Shown: positions 11,066 to 20,781 of the stretch, piece by piece | Position numbering within the stretch: position 1 is the first letter of the stretch | Layout of the letters: the number at the start of each line of letters is the position of its first letter | Source of the DNA: Anodontia alba | Taxonomy: Eukaryota; Mollusca; Bivalvia; Lucinida; Lucinidae | Direction of reading: 5' to 3' | DNA: 64,000 nt | Assembly: GCA_964016985.1 (NCBI GenBank) | Contig: OZ024837.1 | Location: forward strand, 36,400,591 to 36,464,590 | Position numbers and translations under genes: made by a program | Notes under the pieces: generated by a model | Databases searched by the model: none | Seen by the model: only the letters and a program-made list of their open reading frames with translations | What the model was told of the DNA's origin: nothing

Positions 11066-12401
11066 TTGTTACCCCCACTTCTCCAACCCTGCTATCTCTC
11101 ATTTTCTTCCATCTCCAAAATGAATGTGTATATTATTTCTAATTATGAAACCGCACTTTACAATCTGTGGTTAAAACATAAAACTTTAAAACTTTGTTCT
11201 TGTCAAAACTTTTGTGGCGTATTATCAGACCTTTTAGACTACCTTTTCATTAGATATAGCATTAAGTTACACAGACAAATTGTGGGAATTCCGATCGGTA
11301 CTAATTATGATCCTCTTGTAGCAGATTTGTTTTTGTTTTGATGTGAAAGAGATTTTATGATGTCTCTTTCTGATGATACACAAACTGATATTCTTGAAAT
11401 TTTTAACTCAACCTCCAGATATTTGGACGACCTTTTGAATATCGCCAATCCTTACTTTAAAGGAATGGTCAGTCAAACTTATCCTAATGAATTGCAGTTG
11501 AAAAAATGATACTTCTTCTGATACCGAGGCCGCATTTTTAGATTGCATTTATTATTTTATAACGGGTTTGTTTCATCTAATTTATGGGTGTGGTCGGGTG
11601 TGGCGAAGGTGTCGTGTATCTTACGTCACTGGGGCATCCAACTGATATTGGCTTACAGTTGGGCAAGGCCTGCTATCCTAGTAGCAGGTAAGGGTAGAGT
11701 TTTTTTTTTATTTCTTCTGTTTCTTCACTTTCATTCCTCTTCCTCTTTCCCTGTCCCTCTCCTTTATCTCTTCTATTATTTCTTCTATCTCTTCTCCCCC
11801 TTTCTCTGGGAGACGACACAAAATGACCAACATGGGTTGACGTGTCGTTACACCCCAGCTCAATCGATTCATCTAATTTATGACAAATGCAACGATTTTG
11901 ATTTTGACATTATTAACCTTCCCGTTTTAGGATGACGACGTTCCTCGTGCCCCTTCTTATGATGTTTACATTTCTCAATTCATTCGGTTTGCTAAAGTAT
12001 CTAGTCATTTGGCTGACTTCAATGCTCGTAACAAACATTTGACTGCCAAACATCTCCAGCAGGTTATCGGTATCATAAACTTAGGAAATCTTTTTCTAAG
12101 TTTTATCGTCGACGCTATGAATAGGTACGTATCTAAATACGATACCTGACTAAAACCACTCCTGCTACAAGGTCTATCGGAACCTGAATTTTACGGTGAC
12201 TTAGTGTATAAGTTTAGAAAAATTGTAGGAAAATCTGAATTTTCTGATGATTTTAGTAAAATTGTCATATGTTCTAAACGAAAGGGGTATAACACTGATG
12301 TCATAAAACAGTCTGCTTGCTTAGCGGGAGACCACTTTGCTTACGCCTTTAATTTCGCGCCGGTGGGTCGGGGGTTAGACGCTATGATGGTCCCGACTTA
12401 A
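11066..12401 (+). pseudogene. Penelope-like element RT fragment, broken
   Basis: Translated blocks match the better-preserved copy at 39,180-41,574. In order they are: an RT motif B region (IVGIPIGTNYDPLVADLFLF), a YLDD active-site motif (STSRYLDDLLNIANPYF), FDFDIINLPVLG, and SEPEFYGDLVYKFRKIVGKS near the end. In-frame stops (for example after VADLFLF), frameshifts and a 281-bp insertion at 11,587-11,867 disrupt it. The N-terminal half is absent. It has diverged from the unit C copy, so it is a separate, older insertion and is not functional. Confidence 0.85.
11587..11867. mobile_element. Short insertion with 15-bp target-site duplication
   Basis: TTCATCTAATTTATG occurs at 11,572-11,586 and again at 11,868-11,882, directly flanking a 281-bp insert that splits the Penelope-like coding sequence. 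The insert begins GGTGTGGTCGGGTGTGGCGA, contains GGCAAGGCCTGCTATCC and a long pyrimidine tract, and has no poly-A tail in either direction. A long precise duplication fits target-primed retroposition, so a SINE is likely, but no clear A and B boxes were identified. Confidence 0.7.
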
Positions 12402-13060
12402 AATCTATTCATTAGATGGTCTGGGCCGGAACTTTTTATGTATGTTTCTCGGCTCATCGGGGTTCAACTGCTGGTTTTCTTTGGCTTCAGTATTCCAGCG
12501 GTGTTGTTTGACAACCCAGGGATCTCCAAATGTTTTAACATGTTGTTTCCGTTGAGTCCTCATCTTTACTTAATTATAGGCTTTATCTGTGATATATCTG
12601 TTGCCCGTAATGGTTCATGGATGAGTTAGAAGACGTCCACACGGACCGAACAAATATCTGTTTTTACCACTATGGAAGCTGAGGGCGAGGGTAGGGTCCC
12701 GTAAAGCTAGCTGAAGCCCCCCTCCCCCCGCCCCCGCGCACACACACCTGCCCTGACCGCTCCAAGGGGGTACTTCCATTGTGGTTCTTTTAGTTAATTG
12801 TTATGTAATGATTCATTTTTTTTTTCTTTTAATATTTATGTAATTTGATTATATATTCAGGTAAGTTTGGGTAACAGGGCTCCCACCTATTTGGGAAAGA
12901 GTTGCCAATTCTGCTTGTCGTCTGCTTGTCGTCTGTTCATTTTGCGACTGTTTTATTGTATTTGTCCGTCTTTCATTTTGGTGTTGGGGACTTGATGTGG
13001 ATCTAATTGTATCAGTTCCTGAGTTCTCTTATTTACTTTGGTTTATCATGCAAATTGTCT
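12402..13060. other. Penelope-like 3' region remnant and intron sequence
   Basis: After the last conserved Penelope-like codon, the sequence GGTTCAACTGCTGGTTTTC resembles the region after the other copy's stop at about 41,630. Beyond about 12,700 there are C-rich and T-rich patches only. No gene seen. Confidence 0.5.
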
Positions 13061-13145
13061 TCTTAGGTGACAATTTGCATAAAATATAAGAACCTATTTT
13101 CTGGATATAAAAAATGTCAAAGCCTGTTTTCTGAAAAAAAATAAG
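13060..13145. mobile_element. Short MITE (family 2), partial
   Basis: Inverted arms ATGCAAATTGTC / GACAATTTGCAT and AAGCCTGTTTTCTG. Related copies occur at 15,305-15,480, 15,845-16,000, 48,640-48,810, 51,720-51,900 and 63,721-63,830. Confidence 0.6.
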
Positions 13146-13212
13146 AAAACTATCTTAAACGTGTCGTGTGCTGAATTGCCAAGAGAGTGGTGTATACACG
13201 AAAACCCATTAC

Positions 13213-13322
13213 CTTGTCAAAAACTATCACATGAAGAGAATCCAGCGTTGTATGTCCTAAGAGCTTTACGTTGAAATATACTGTTTTCTTCTGAGGACTT
13301 TGAACATTTTCTGATGAGCAGT
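13213..13322 (-). CDS. C1q-domain protein, gene A, exon 2
   Basis: A 110-bp exon. On the minus strand an acceptor GTTTTAG is followed by AC TGC TCA TCA, and the exon ends TTT GAC AAG at a GTAATGGG donor. It reads CSSENVQSPQKKTVYFNVKL then TTLDSLHVIVFDK, the first strands of a C1q domain. The phase matches on both sides: exon 1 leaves one base and exon 2 supplies two; exon 2 ends in phase 0 and exon 3 begins in phase 0. It has the same length and boundaries as gene C exon 2 (48,896-49,005). Identification rests on splice phase, the duplicate and the VIVFDK-IIDNAGDGY join. Confidence 0.8.
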
Positions 13323-14339
13323 CTAAAACAAGACCAAATACAAACGTGAAACGATAATGCCCCGCCACTAACACGAGACGGGCAGATAACTCTGTCCAAA
13401 ATTGATGAAGTTTGCCAATTAGCAATCCCAAACCAGATCTCCTCAATATCAATGCACATACCAAGTTTGGTGAAAAGCCATTAATATTTATTCAAGTTAT
13501 CGCCAGGAAACAAAAATACGGACGGACACACGGACGGGGTATAAAAAGAAAGCAAAACAAATCAAAACAGAAAGAAAACAAAAACAAACAAACAAAAGTA
13601 ACAACAACAAAACAAACAAACAATTGTAGTCAGTAAGGACAATAAAAGAAACTCACACTCCTTACTCATAAACATATGAGCCGGGGCACAGCATTTCCTA
13701 CAAGATAGCATGTGCGACCCGCGAAGATTAAAATCAAACTGCGCATCCGCGCTTCGCCATCAGGCAATACTACCTGCTTGGGTGAACACATTTTCGAGCG
13801 TAGAGCATATCAAATACGTGAATTTGAAATCACCAACATGTTTTAAAAGCGCGGCTTACCTGTCTGTTGATTATAATGGGTTTATCCTAATAAGGCCCAC
13901 CTACTATAACGGTCCCAGTCGGTACTGGACCGCCTTGCGTTAAGATCTCTGTTCTCACTTCATTTTAACTCAGCACATAAAATTTTACTTGACTGTGCTT
14001 TTCTACTTTTCTACTTTTTGATTATTAATGTGTACATAGAGGTGGATATTAAATTTCAGAAATAAACAGAGGAAAGAAAAGTATCATGATGGATATCTTA
14101 CTAGATACATTAATATTCTATTTCAACCCTCCCGTGATGAGCAGGGAGCAGAACACGTTAACGATTTTAGTTAATTTGTGTTTATTAAACGTGTGGCTAA
14201 CGGAAGAGGTACATTGTAACGCAAAATAGCGTTTTCGTAACAAAAACAAAAACAAAGCAAAACAAAAAACAAAAAACAAAAAAAAAAAAAAAAAACAACA
14301 ACAACAAAACATAACATTCGCGTATTTGATATAAAAAGT

Positions 14340-14610
14340 ATCGCGCAATCATTAAAAAAGTCGCGCTTCTGAAATATGGATTCGCACCTGCATTAATATC
14401 GCGCAATCATTTACAAAAATCGCGCATCTGATATATGGATTCGAACCTGCATTAATATCGCGAAATCATTAAAAATCGCTCTTCTGATATATGGAATCGC
14501 GCCTGCATTAATATCGCGCAATCACTGAAAAATCGCGCTTCTGATATATGGATTCGCGCCTGCATTAATGCAGGCGCGAATCCATATATCAGAAGCGCGA
14601 TGTTTTTAAA
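14340..14610. repeat. About 60-bp tandem repeat ending in an inverted copy
   Basis: Four copies of a unit like ATATGGATTCGCGCCTGCAT then TAATATCGCGCAATCA(N)AAAAATCGCGCTTCTGAT run in tandem. The last junction TGCATTAATGCAGGCGCGAA flips into an inverted copy, so the block ends in a hairpin. It lies in intron 1 of C1q gene A. Confidence 0.8.
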
Positions 14611-14719
14611 CGACTGCGCGATATGTTTATATCATTGTAAATCGCCGAAATCGTCTTATTACTCTCACAAAAGGATATATTGACGTCTTCAGAAAGAAAT
14701 TAGAATTATAGTGACTTAC

Positions 14720-14930
14720 TTTCAGTCTTCCTTTCCAGTTCCTCTAACCTCAGCATCAACGCTTCAATGTCATTTTGTAACAACAAACGTTTAGATTTCT
14801 CCTCAGAAAGACGTATTTTGACGGCCTGTACGTCGCTGCTCGATACGTCATCAAGAAAACCTGACGTCGTTGAGTCGGCTGAACGCATTGAGGAAAGAAG
14901 AAGTAGCAATAAAACTCTGCACGAATCCAT
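14720..14930 (-). CDS. C1q-domain protein, gene A, exon 1 (signal peptide and coiled coil)
   Basis: ATG at 14,930 begins MDSCRVLLLLLLSSMRSADS, a typical signal peptide. It is followed by a charged heptad region (VQAVKIRLSEEKSKRLLLQN, IEALMLRLEELERKTE) that should form a coiled coil and drive trimerisation. The exon is 211 bp and ends ACTGAAA at a consensus GTAAGT donor, leaving phase 1, which fits exon 2. Other Met codons upstream lie in a less signal-like extension; this start is shared with gene C. The product is probably secreted as a small C1q protein. Intron 1 is 1,397 bp. Confidence 0.87.
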
Positions 14931-15304
14931 GTTTAGTTTCCTCAAAAATATACCGGACTTGTGCTTTTGAAATGTACACATGTACAGATACTCTCCAAAT
15001 GGGCCGCCGCTGACAAAAAGCCCTAATGGCATGTACGAATGGCGAAGCCCCAAAGCAGTATGCGCAGTCACGTGTCAAGTCCAGATCTTCGCTATATGTC
15101 TTATAGCTTCTACATGGTCCCTATATTGAATAGGCGAACAGCGAGGATCCTGCCCAGACTGCGTGGATGCGCAGGCTGGTCTGTATCTTCGCAGTTCGCA
15201 TATGTTCTAAGGTCCCTTTTCTCAAACGCCAGCTCAAATGAACTACAAACTGCGTTCAACACAATTAGTCGTTATCGTTTACCACCTCTGGGTAAATTTA
15301 GCTA

Positions 15305-15480
15305 ACGACAAATAGGTGCTTATTTATAAATGTTTTTTTTTTTTCCTGCAGAAAATAGAATTTGACCATTCATGCAAACAGTCTCCATTGAAGACAATTT
15401 GCATGAAATGACTGTCAGATTCTGTTTTTCTAAGATAAAAAATAATTTCAAAATGTCGTCTGCTGAAAGTTTTCCCCAGC
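15305..15480. mobile_element. MITE family 2, copy
   Basis: T-run and CCTGCAGAAAATAGAATTTG, then ATTCATGCAAAC ... TTTGCATGAAATGACTGTCA, closing with AAAATGTCGTCTGCTGAAA. The arms are inverted around a short centre. Confidence 0.65.
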
Positions 15481-15639
15481 ATGTTAAGCGTTAAGTTCCA
15501 GTGATGTTTAACGTGGTTAAAGGGTCCTTAATCGTGGCGTACGCTGGCAGCGAACACCCAGATAAGTCTGCGCGTCTGCACGTCTGCGCAATTTGATCAG
15601 AGCCATCGTTCCCGCGTTCAAAATCAACGAATACGACCA

Positions 15640-15735
15640 TAGTCGGATAGACAGACCGGCGCAAACAGTGTAGACCCAGATTAGACCGGGGGTTACACTG
15701 TTTGCTAAGGCCTGTCTGTCCGAATAAATATGGAA
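15640..15735. mobile_element. Foldback repeat of the AAACAGTGTAGACCC family
   Basis: The arms GGATAGACAGACCGGCGCAA / GCCTGTCTGTCCG and ACAGTGTAGACCC / GGGTTACACTGT face each other. It belongs with the hairpins at 45,338-45,400, 52,073-52,145 and 59,344-59,425. Confidence 0.6.
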
Positions 15736-15844
15736 AACAGGGTACCATATTATAGAAGAGAAGCAAAGACCTCGGTCATAGTTTGCGGATGCACAGACCG
15801 GCCTTGGTCTTATTCTTTTCCACTCTCTGGGTAAATTCAGCCGA

Positions 15845-16000
15845 CGACAAACTGAATGATACTTTTTTTTTATTTTTTCCAGAAAACAGGATTTGACATT
15901 TCATGCAAATTCGGAGACAATTTGCTAGAAATGTCAAATCTTGTTTCCTGGGGAAAAATAAGAAAACTATTTCAAAATGTCGTCTGCTGAAAATTTTACC
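15845..16000. mobile_element. MITE family 2, copy
   Basis: Near-symmetrical copy: CCAGAAAACAGGATTTGACA and ATGCAAATTCGGA at left, AATTTGCTAGAAATGTCAAA and TCTTGTTTCCTGGGG at right. Confidence 0.7.
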
Positions 16001-16199
16001 CTAAGCGTTAAGAAATGTTTACATATATGCCCTGGACCCTTTTAGATTAGTGCGTATTGTATGTTTATAATTGGTGCCAAAAGATAACAGGTTTAAACTG
16101 TAGCTTTCTCTGCTTCTGTTTTGAAGTACCGTATTCAGCCTGATTACCACTCATACCCTATAAGCGCACAATCAAGCAATTTCTTAGTCCTCAGATTAC

Positions 16200-16870
16200 A
16201 GCCAGTGTACTTTTAATTACTTCTTTAAAAAAACATATGTTGTTGGTATCGTTTTAATTGCCTTGACTTGTCGAGGCAATTCAAATGAGAACAGCAACAT
16301 ATGTCTTTTATAAAGAAAAAAATCAAAGCAATTCAAACGAGTACAAAGAGCATCTGATTCTATAAAGAAAATCAGACTAAAATCACATAATAATCATTGA
16401 CTACACCTCGCTGATCTTTCTTTAGCTATATAGGTTTGATATTTTACTACAAGTGTTTTCAGTACTTCTGTATATGCGCGGAAATTAGGTCGAATACGGC
16501 AAGTTCACAGATATACATATTCCAGGATCTGACAGCTCCAGGATCTGACAGTAAGCCAAGGCTTATCTATGCCGATTCGCATTAATATAGTCTGATTCAG
16601 TCCTAATTTACCCAAGCTAGATGCTGTGCCTAAATAAAAGAAAATAATTGTTTTCTATATTTTTTTATTATTGCACTAATAAACTATTTCAAAAAAATTA
16701 AATTACGTCACTGTGCAAGGCTCACACAGTGTTTTTCTGTCACGGAGGAGCGGAGTAATTCGGTAAAAACGAGTTCCAAAGGAACTAGTTTTTTTTTTGT
16801 TTTTTTTTTTTACCGAATTATCCACGCTCGTGAGTGACAGAATTTTCATATCAAGCAAACACTGTTCTTT
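16200..16870. mobile_element. Two small foldback elements
   Basis: The first (about 16,215-16,330) has arms AACATATGTTGTTGGT and AGCAACATATGT around a second small hairpin (TTGCCTTGACTTGTCGAGGCAA). The second (about 16,726-16,866) has arms CTGTCACGGAGGAGCGGAGT plus AATTCGGTAAAAACGAGTTCC and the complementary right half TACCGAATTATCCACGCTCG plus TGAGTGACAG. Copies occur at 52,455-52,600 and 53,047-53,180; unit B keeps only parts. Confidence 0.65.
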
Positions 16871-17575
16871 ATTCTATTTATTATATTTTTATTATATACG
16901 TTTTGCTAGTACTGTTTTCTTACAAGCGCCATAAAATTGTTTCAGTTTCAGCGAAAGAACAATAAATAAAGTAAGAAAATGGCGTTATTCAGTCCGTTCA
17001 TTAGCAGTGCTGACGTCACTTCATGACGTAATGTTAACAGTTTCATGACGTAACATTAATGTCTTTAATTTGGTCGGGTGTATGTCCCTTTTGGTAGCCG
17101 AAGACGTCAAGATGAAATGCAATACAAACAGCTCCGACTCTGTGAAATAATTCACTAGTTTCGGCTATCATATCATCCTAAGGGGGGATGAGGTGGGGGA
17201 GGGGTGTTGGGGCTGGTCAGCTTGGTACCGATGCTTGAAAAAAGCATTGCGAAACATAATCAAAACAATATGCTTGAAATATTAAAACTTGATACCATTT
17301 TCCCTATGTTCTCTTTAAAAAGTAACCCTTTTCACTGTGTTTTCTTAAAAAGTAACCCTTTGCACTGTCTAATAAGAAAAGTACACCTTTCCACGGCAGG
17401 CATTTAAAACACTCACTCTTGTACAATACCACAGCAAGCATGTTATTTTGCATAAACATAGATGTAAGATTATATGTCAATCCGTATATACAGGATTTTA
17501 ACAGCAAGTTATTAAGACAGGTTTTCCACAAAAAATATACATATTTGCTCTTCTAGGGTTCAAAAGCAATTGAAG
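16870..17575. other. Non-coding, shared by units A, B and C
   Basis: Matches 32,500-33,250 and, to about 53,540, unit C. It contains a palindromic GACGTCACTTCATGACGTAA patch (about 17,015-17,060). No gene seen. Confidence 0.55.
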
Positions 17576-17935
17576 GATCCGGAGCCGGTAAATTTGGCAT
17601 GACCCCCTGCTTTACCAGTGTGGTATGCTTAGCACCTATGGTACTGTGAAGTTCAGAGACACGTCTGAATGCGATCAGAAGTCAGGGGTTCGATACCTGT
17701 CGGGTCCGGCAACCTTCTTTCGAGGAGATTGATCGTGAATAGTGTCTACGGTCATTCTCTCCCTCAAGCTGATTCAAGAAGGGCAGTTGTCAGTTTCTGG
17801 CGAAAGAATGTCTACAAGTACAAGTTAAATGCTTAGACGACTAAGCATGCCTTGGAAAATTGTGGTTAGGTAAACTGACCTGCTCGACAAGACCTTAATA
17901 GTGTTGACTGGGCCGTTAAACTGCAACCCAACCAA
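17575..17935 (+). mobile_element. tRNA-related SINE, copy in unit A
   Basis: It contains a B-box-like GGTTCGATACC (17,687-17,697) within GTCAGGGGTTCGATACCTGT CGGGTCCGGC, then a conserved body (GGTCATTCTCTCCCTC, GATTCAAGAAGGGCAGTTGT, CTGGCGAAAGAATGTC) and an end AACTGCAACCCAACCAAG. The organisation resembles the RUDI-type SINEs of bivalves; the family name is from memory and unverified. A paralogous copy in unit B at 33,255-33,618 shows that it pre-dates the duplication. Confidence 0.6.
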
Positions 17936-18136
17936 GCAAATATGAATGTACTATATAGAGAAAAAAATACGGAAGGGCTGTACTTTGTTAAAACAATGTA
18001 TGGCAAACCTGACGACAGCTTGCACAACTAAGCTGGAACATATCATAGTATCTATCATTACTGTAAAATTTCATGTAGTTTTTTCACGCGTTTTATAGGC
18101 ATTTAAAACACATACAAAAATCTGAATGTATACTAT

Positions 18137-19168
18137 ATCCTTCGAACGGCCGAGGGTTTTGAAAAATGCAGCCAAAATGAGTGTACTTGCCGTTCTAAGG
18201 CGGTAGTCCCGGTGTTAGTCTTACTCTTTGTTACTTTGTGGTTTATTCTACGAGGCGATTTGTTTTATGTCGTACCTTGTGTTATTTTGTTCTTGTGTAT
18301 TTCAGTCCTTTTATCGTTGCGATTACCTCGCTTGGGGAAGATAGAGCTAATCTTAGTGCTTTTCGTACGTTTGTTCGATTTGTGCTTGTTTGGTTTTGTC
18401 GGTTTCCTCTTCCTCTTGGTGTCTGAGAAGGGCTGCGGTTTGTGATTGTGGCACTCCCTGGACTTTTCTCTTACCTTTTTTTTTTTTGGATATTTACCTC
18501 TGGAATCCAACATAAGCAACTGATCAAACACAGCTTACTTGAAATCAAAAGTAGGTATGTTTTTCTTTACAATCAAGCACTGCCAAATTTTTACACTCAC
18601 GAAAGGTCATGGCGCAGGGGTCACGATGGGAAAATCTATGTGCATGGAGATGTTTTGTTGTTGTTTTTTTTGCGATTTGATCCCGCATTTTTTCCTCCTT
18701 TCTCTCTCTCCCTCCCTTATCTTTTGCCTTTTCTTGCGCATTTCTTATGCTGGGCCATTTGAGCCGCGCTTGATTTGTGTTGACGGGGCTGCAGTACGAA
18801 GGTACAACGGTAAACCGAACATTTTTGGTTCGAAAATTTGACCATTTTTTCTTACTTCGGAAGCCTTTCGCGCCCTTCCTTTACATGCTAGAGAGCTTGT
18901 GTTCATACTATTATTGCCTCGCATACTACCGTATTAAAAGTGCTGGAACTAAAAGGTTGCTTGTATTAATCTCGCCGTGAGGGTCGTTCAAAAAGTGTTG
19001 GACAGCAATTACGCATAAATACGCTACCACCCATCGAAAGGATATGTAAACCCACGAAACTGTGGCAAAATACATGTTTTAAAGCTATATGTTTTGTTTG
19101 TTTCGGTACTTTGATTATTATATGGGAAAATCTTGGACAAAGGAATAAATTGATCATTTTTACCTATT
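18137..19168 (+). mobile_element. Unit A-specific insertion with Penelope-like 3' tail
   Basis: Unit B (33,810-33,830) joins directly the sequences that are 1.03 kb apart here, so this segment was inserted in A or deleted in B. Positions 18,185-18,480 match the 3' region after the Penelope-like ORF at 41,870-42,165, including CGAGGCGATTTGT, GAAGGGCTGCGGTTTGTGAT and CCTGGACTTTTCTCTTACC, and then a T run. The rest (18,490-19,168) has no recognised coding content. Confidence 0.65.
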
Positions 19169-19807
19169 TGAAACCAGTAAAGGTTGAAAAATAACTCTGA
19201 AAAATATTCTGAAAAAAATCCTGACTGTAGCATGCTCAACTATCAACCCAGCACTGCTCTGCAAAAGTTCCTTCACACACTGTAATTTTCCTGTTGTAAA
19301 ATATATGAAAACCCTTTTCTGTTTGACATTGATAATCTTCATTTAACAGTCATTAGACCACTGTTTTTTCTCTAATGTGGAGAATAATCATAACACGAAA
19401 TTATTAGTAACGAGGACCTGTCTTGCTATGAGATGTGTGGATTTCAGGAGAAATTCTAATAAAATATCACCTATTTGGTCAAACTTTACTTTGAAACCAA
19501 TGCAAACACTTTTTTTTACTCCCAAGCTTTGGCTAATGTATTGTAAAATATGCAGAGCATTTAAGAAAATGCTAATTTTGTGACATCTTTGAGATCTCAT
19601 CAAGATTTCATGAAAAATACTGAATTTCTTTTGCCAATTTAGTCTTAAATGAGGTGAGGTATTGCATATAGTTGAATGCCCTAAACTATATAGTGTGAAA
19701 AGACATTTTTGAGGGTAGTGTATGAAGTGTAAGTATATTCTGGCCTTTGGTTTTCTTATGAAGCGTGCACTTCACTATGTTGAATGTTTCGTAAGCCAAC
19801 GTCCCTG
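19169..19807. other. Non-coding, shared with unit B end
   Basis: Aligns by eye with 33,830-34,690. Unit B has an extra TA-flanked MITE (34,290-34,626) that is absent here. No gene seen. Confidence 0.6.
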
Positions 19808-20210
19808 GTTTGCACAATCTGCAAAGCAGAGAACTTTTAGTACCATAACAGTACACTGCTTTCCAGCAAAACTAACAGTGAATTATATGTAACCCTAATG
19901 ACATCGACCCCTCGTTATTCCAGGTCGCGCCATTACTTACCCATGAAGCTAGGCTGTATAATTGCTTTAATATTGAATGGCACTTTTTCCCCTTGTTGTT
20001 TTAGGTAAACCTGAGCTGCGTTCAGAAGTGCAGATCGATAGCGAATGTTTTGCACTGGATCCTTGTACCTAATGACGATCGCCAACAGGAGCAGGGGTCC
20101 AGGGCAAAACAATCGGGAGTATCTTGCACGTCTGAACGCAGGTCTTTTTTATTTCGAACTTTCTGCGTAGAGTTGCATAAAACAGAAAGAAACTGTAAAT
20201 AATCAAAAAG

Positions 20211-20252
20211 GGTTGGGGGTGCGGGTGGGGGGGGGGGGGGGCGGATGGGGGG
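20211..20252 (+). other. G-rich tract, unit B only
   Basis: GGGTTGGGGGTGCGGGTGGG followed by a G run of about 16 is present here. The equivalent positions in unit A (about 385) and unit C (about 35,110) lack it; unit C has poly-A instead. Recent simple-sequence expansion is likely. Confidence 0.65.
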
Positions 20253-20396
20253 AATAAAACTTTTAAAGCTTTGTGAATATGGAAAGACAACTGTAGTGCG
20301 TTTTTTGTAATCGTTAGGTTGAGTGAAAAAGAATGACAAAAGCATTGGAGTAGTCAGAAACGCAGTTTATGACGGTTTAGGGAGAAAACAAATGAA

Positions 20397-20467
20397 AACA
20401 AAGGTAAGAGAAAAGTCCAGGGAGTGCCACAATCACAAACCGCAGCCCTTTCCCAGACACTAAGAGG
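20397..20467 (-). mobile_element. 71-bp Penelope-like 3'-end insertion
   Basis: The minus strand reads TGTCTGGGAAAGGGCTGCGG then TTTGTGATTGTGGCACTCCC and TGGACTTTTCTCTTACC, the same 3' terminus as the elements at 42,100-42,165 and 18,420-18,480. Unit C (about 35,283-35,300) shows the uninterrupted site AAATGAAACCACACAGAT. It is a nearly complete 5' truncation after insertion, and it fixes the element's 3' end. Confidence 0.75.
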
Positions 20468-20781
20468 AACCACACAGATACTCTTTTGCGTGTTATTTAG
20501 TTCTTTTTGTTCCCTTATAATGCCATACTAAATACTGTTGTAAAGGGTGTCATTCTATTCACTTGCATGAGCACAAAAGTCTGTGCATAGGAATACGATC
20601 TCTATCACTTCTCCAGGACTCTTAGTGTATGGGACAGGCATTTGTTATTAAAATTACTTAACGTTTAAATTTTTAGTCGCTAATAGTTTACCGGTTACAC
20701 CGGGTGCGCCAAACTATCAACGGCGGGACAGTACGAAACAAGAAGCTTCTCATGAATGTTTTTTGCAACGTGTCAAAGGCC

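Larger units (their letters stand above)
3329..13212 (-). other. Intron 2 of C1q gene A, swollen by insertions
   Basis: The intron is 9.9 kb against 2.8 kb in gene C. The extra length consists of satellite-like arrays (about 3,960-5,945), an assembly gap, a foldback MITE, a Helitron-like element, a minisatellite and a broken Penelope-like element, each listed separately. At 3,340-3,950 and 6,884-7,580 no gene is seen, apart from homopolymer and (CAA)n/(GA)n-rich patches near 7,310-7,450. Confidence 0.7.
1..19800. repeat. Segmental duplication unit A
   Basis: Its first bases (TTTGCACAGTCTGCAACGCA) match positions near 19,808 and, less closely, 34,700. The same order of shared blocks then follows in all three units: a LINE tail, the block with GCATAGCTGGATGACTCACG, C1q exon 3, and the SINE-bearing 16-18 kb block. 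Unit A holds a complete C1q gene. Its length is inflated by insertions in intron 2 and by an about 1-kb insertion at 18,137-19,168. The left boundary lies outside the window. Homology was judged by eye, so boundaries are good to roughly 100 bp. Confidence 0.75.

Noticed and set aside
13150..13464. A 104-residue minus-strand protein at 13.2-13.5 kb as such
   Set aside because: Only the central 110 bp is exonic; the frame that runs further is intron on both sides, as shown by donor, acceptor and the gene C copy.
17640..17740. tRNA gene
   Set aside because: Only a B-box-like segment is convincing; no full cloverleaf is seen and the body beyond it is SINE-like and repeated at 33.3 kb.
18212..18841. 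Small hydrophobic membrane proteins
   Set aside because: The frames lie in T-rich Penelope-like 3' region DNA that also occurs in unit C and inverted in unit B without frame conservation.
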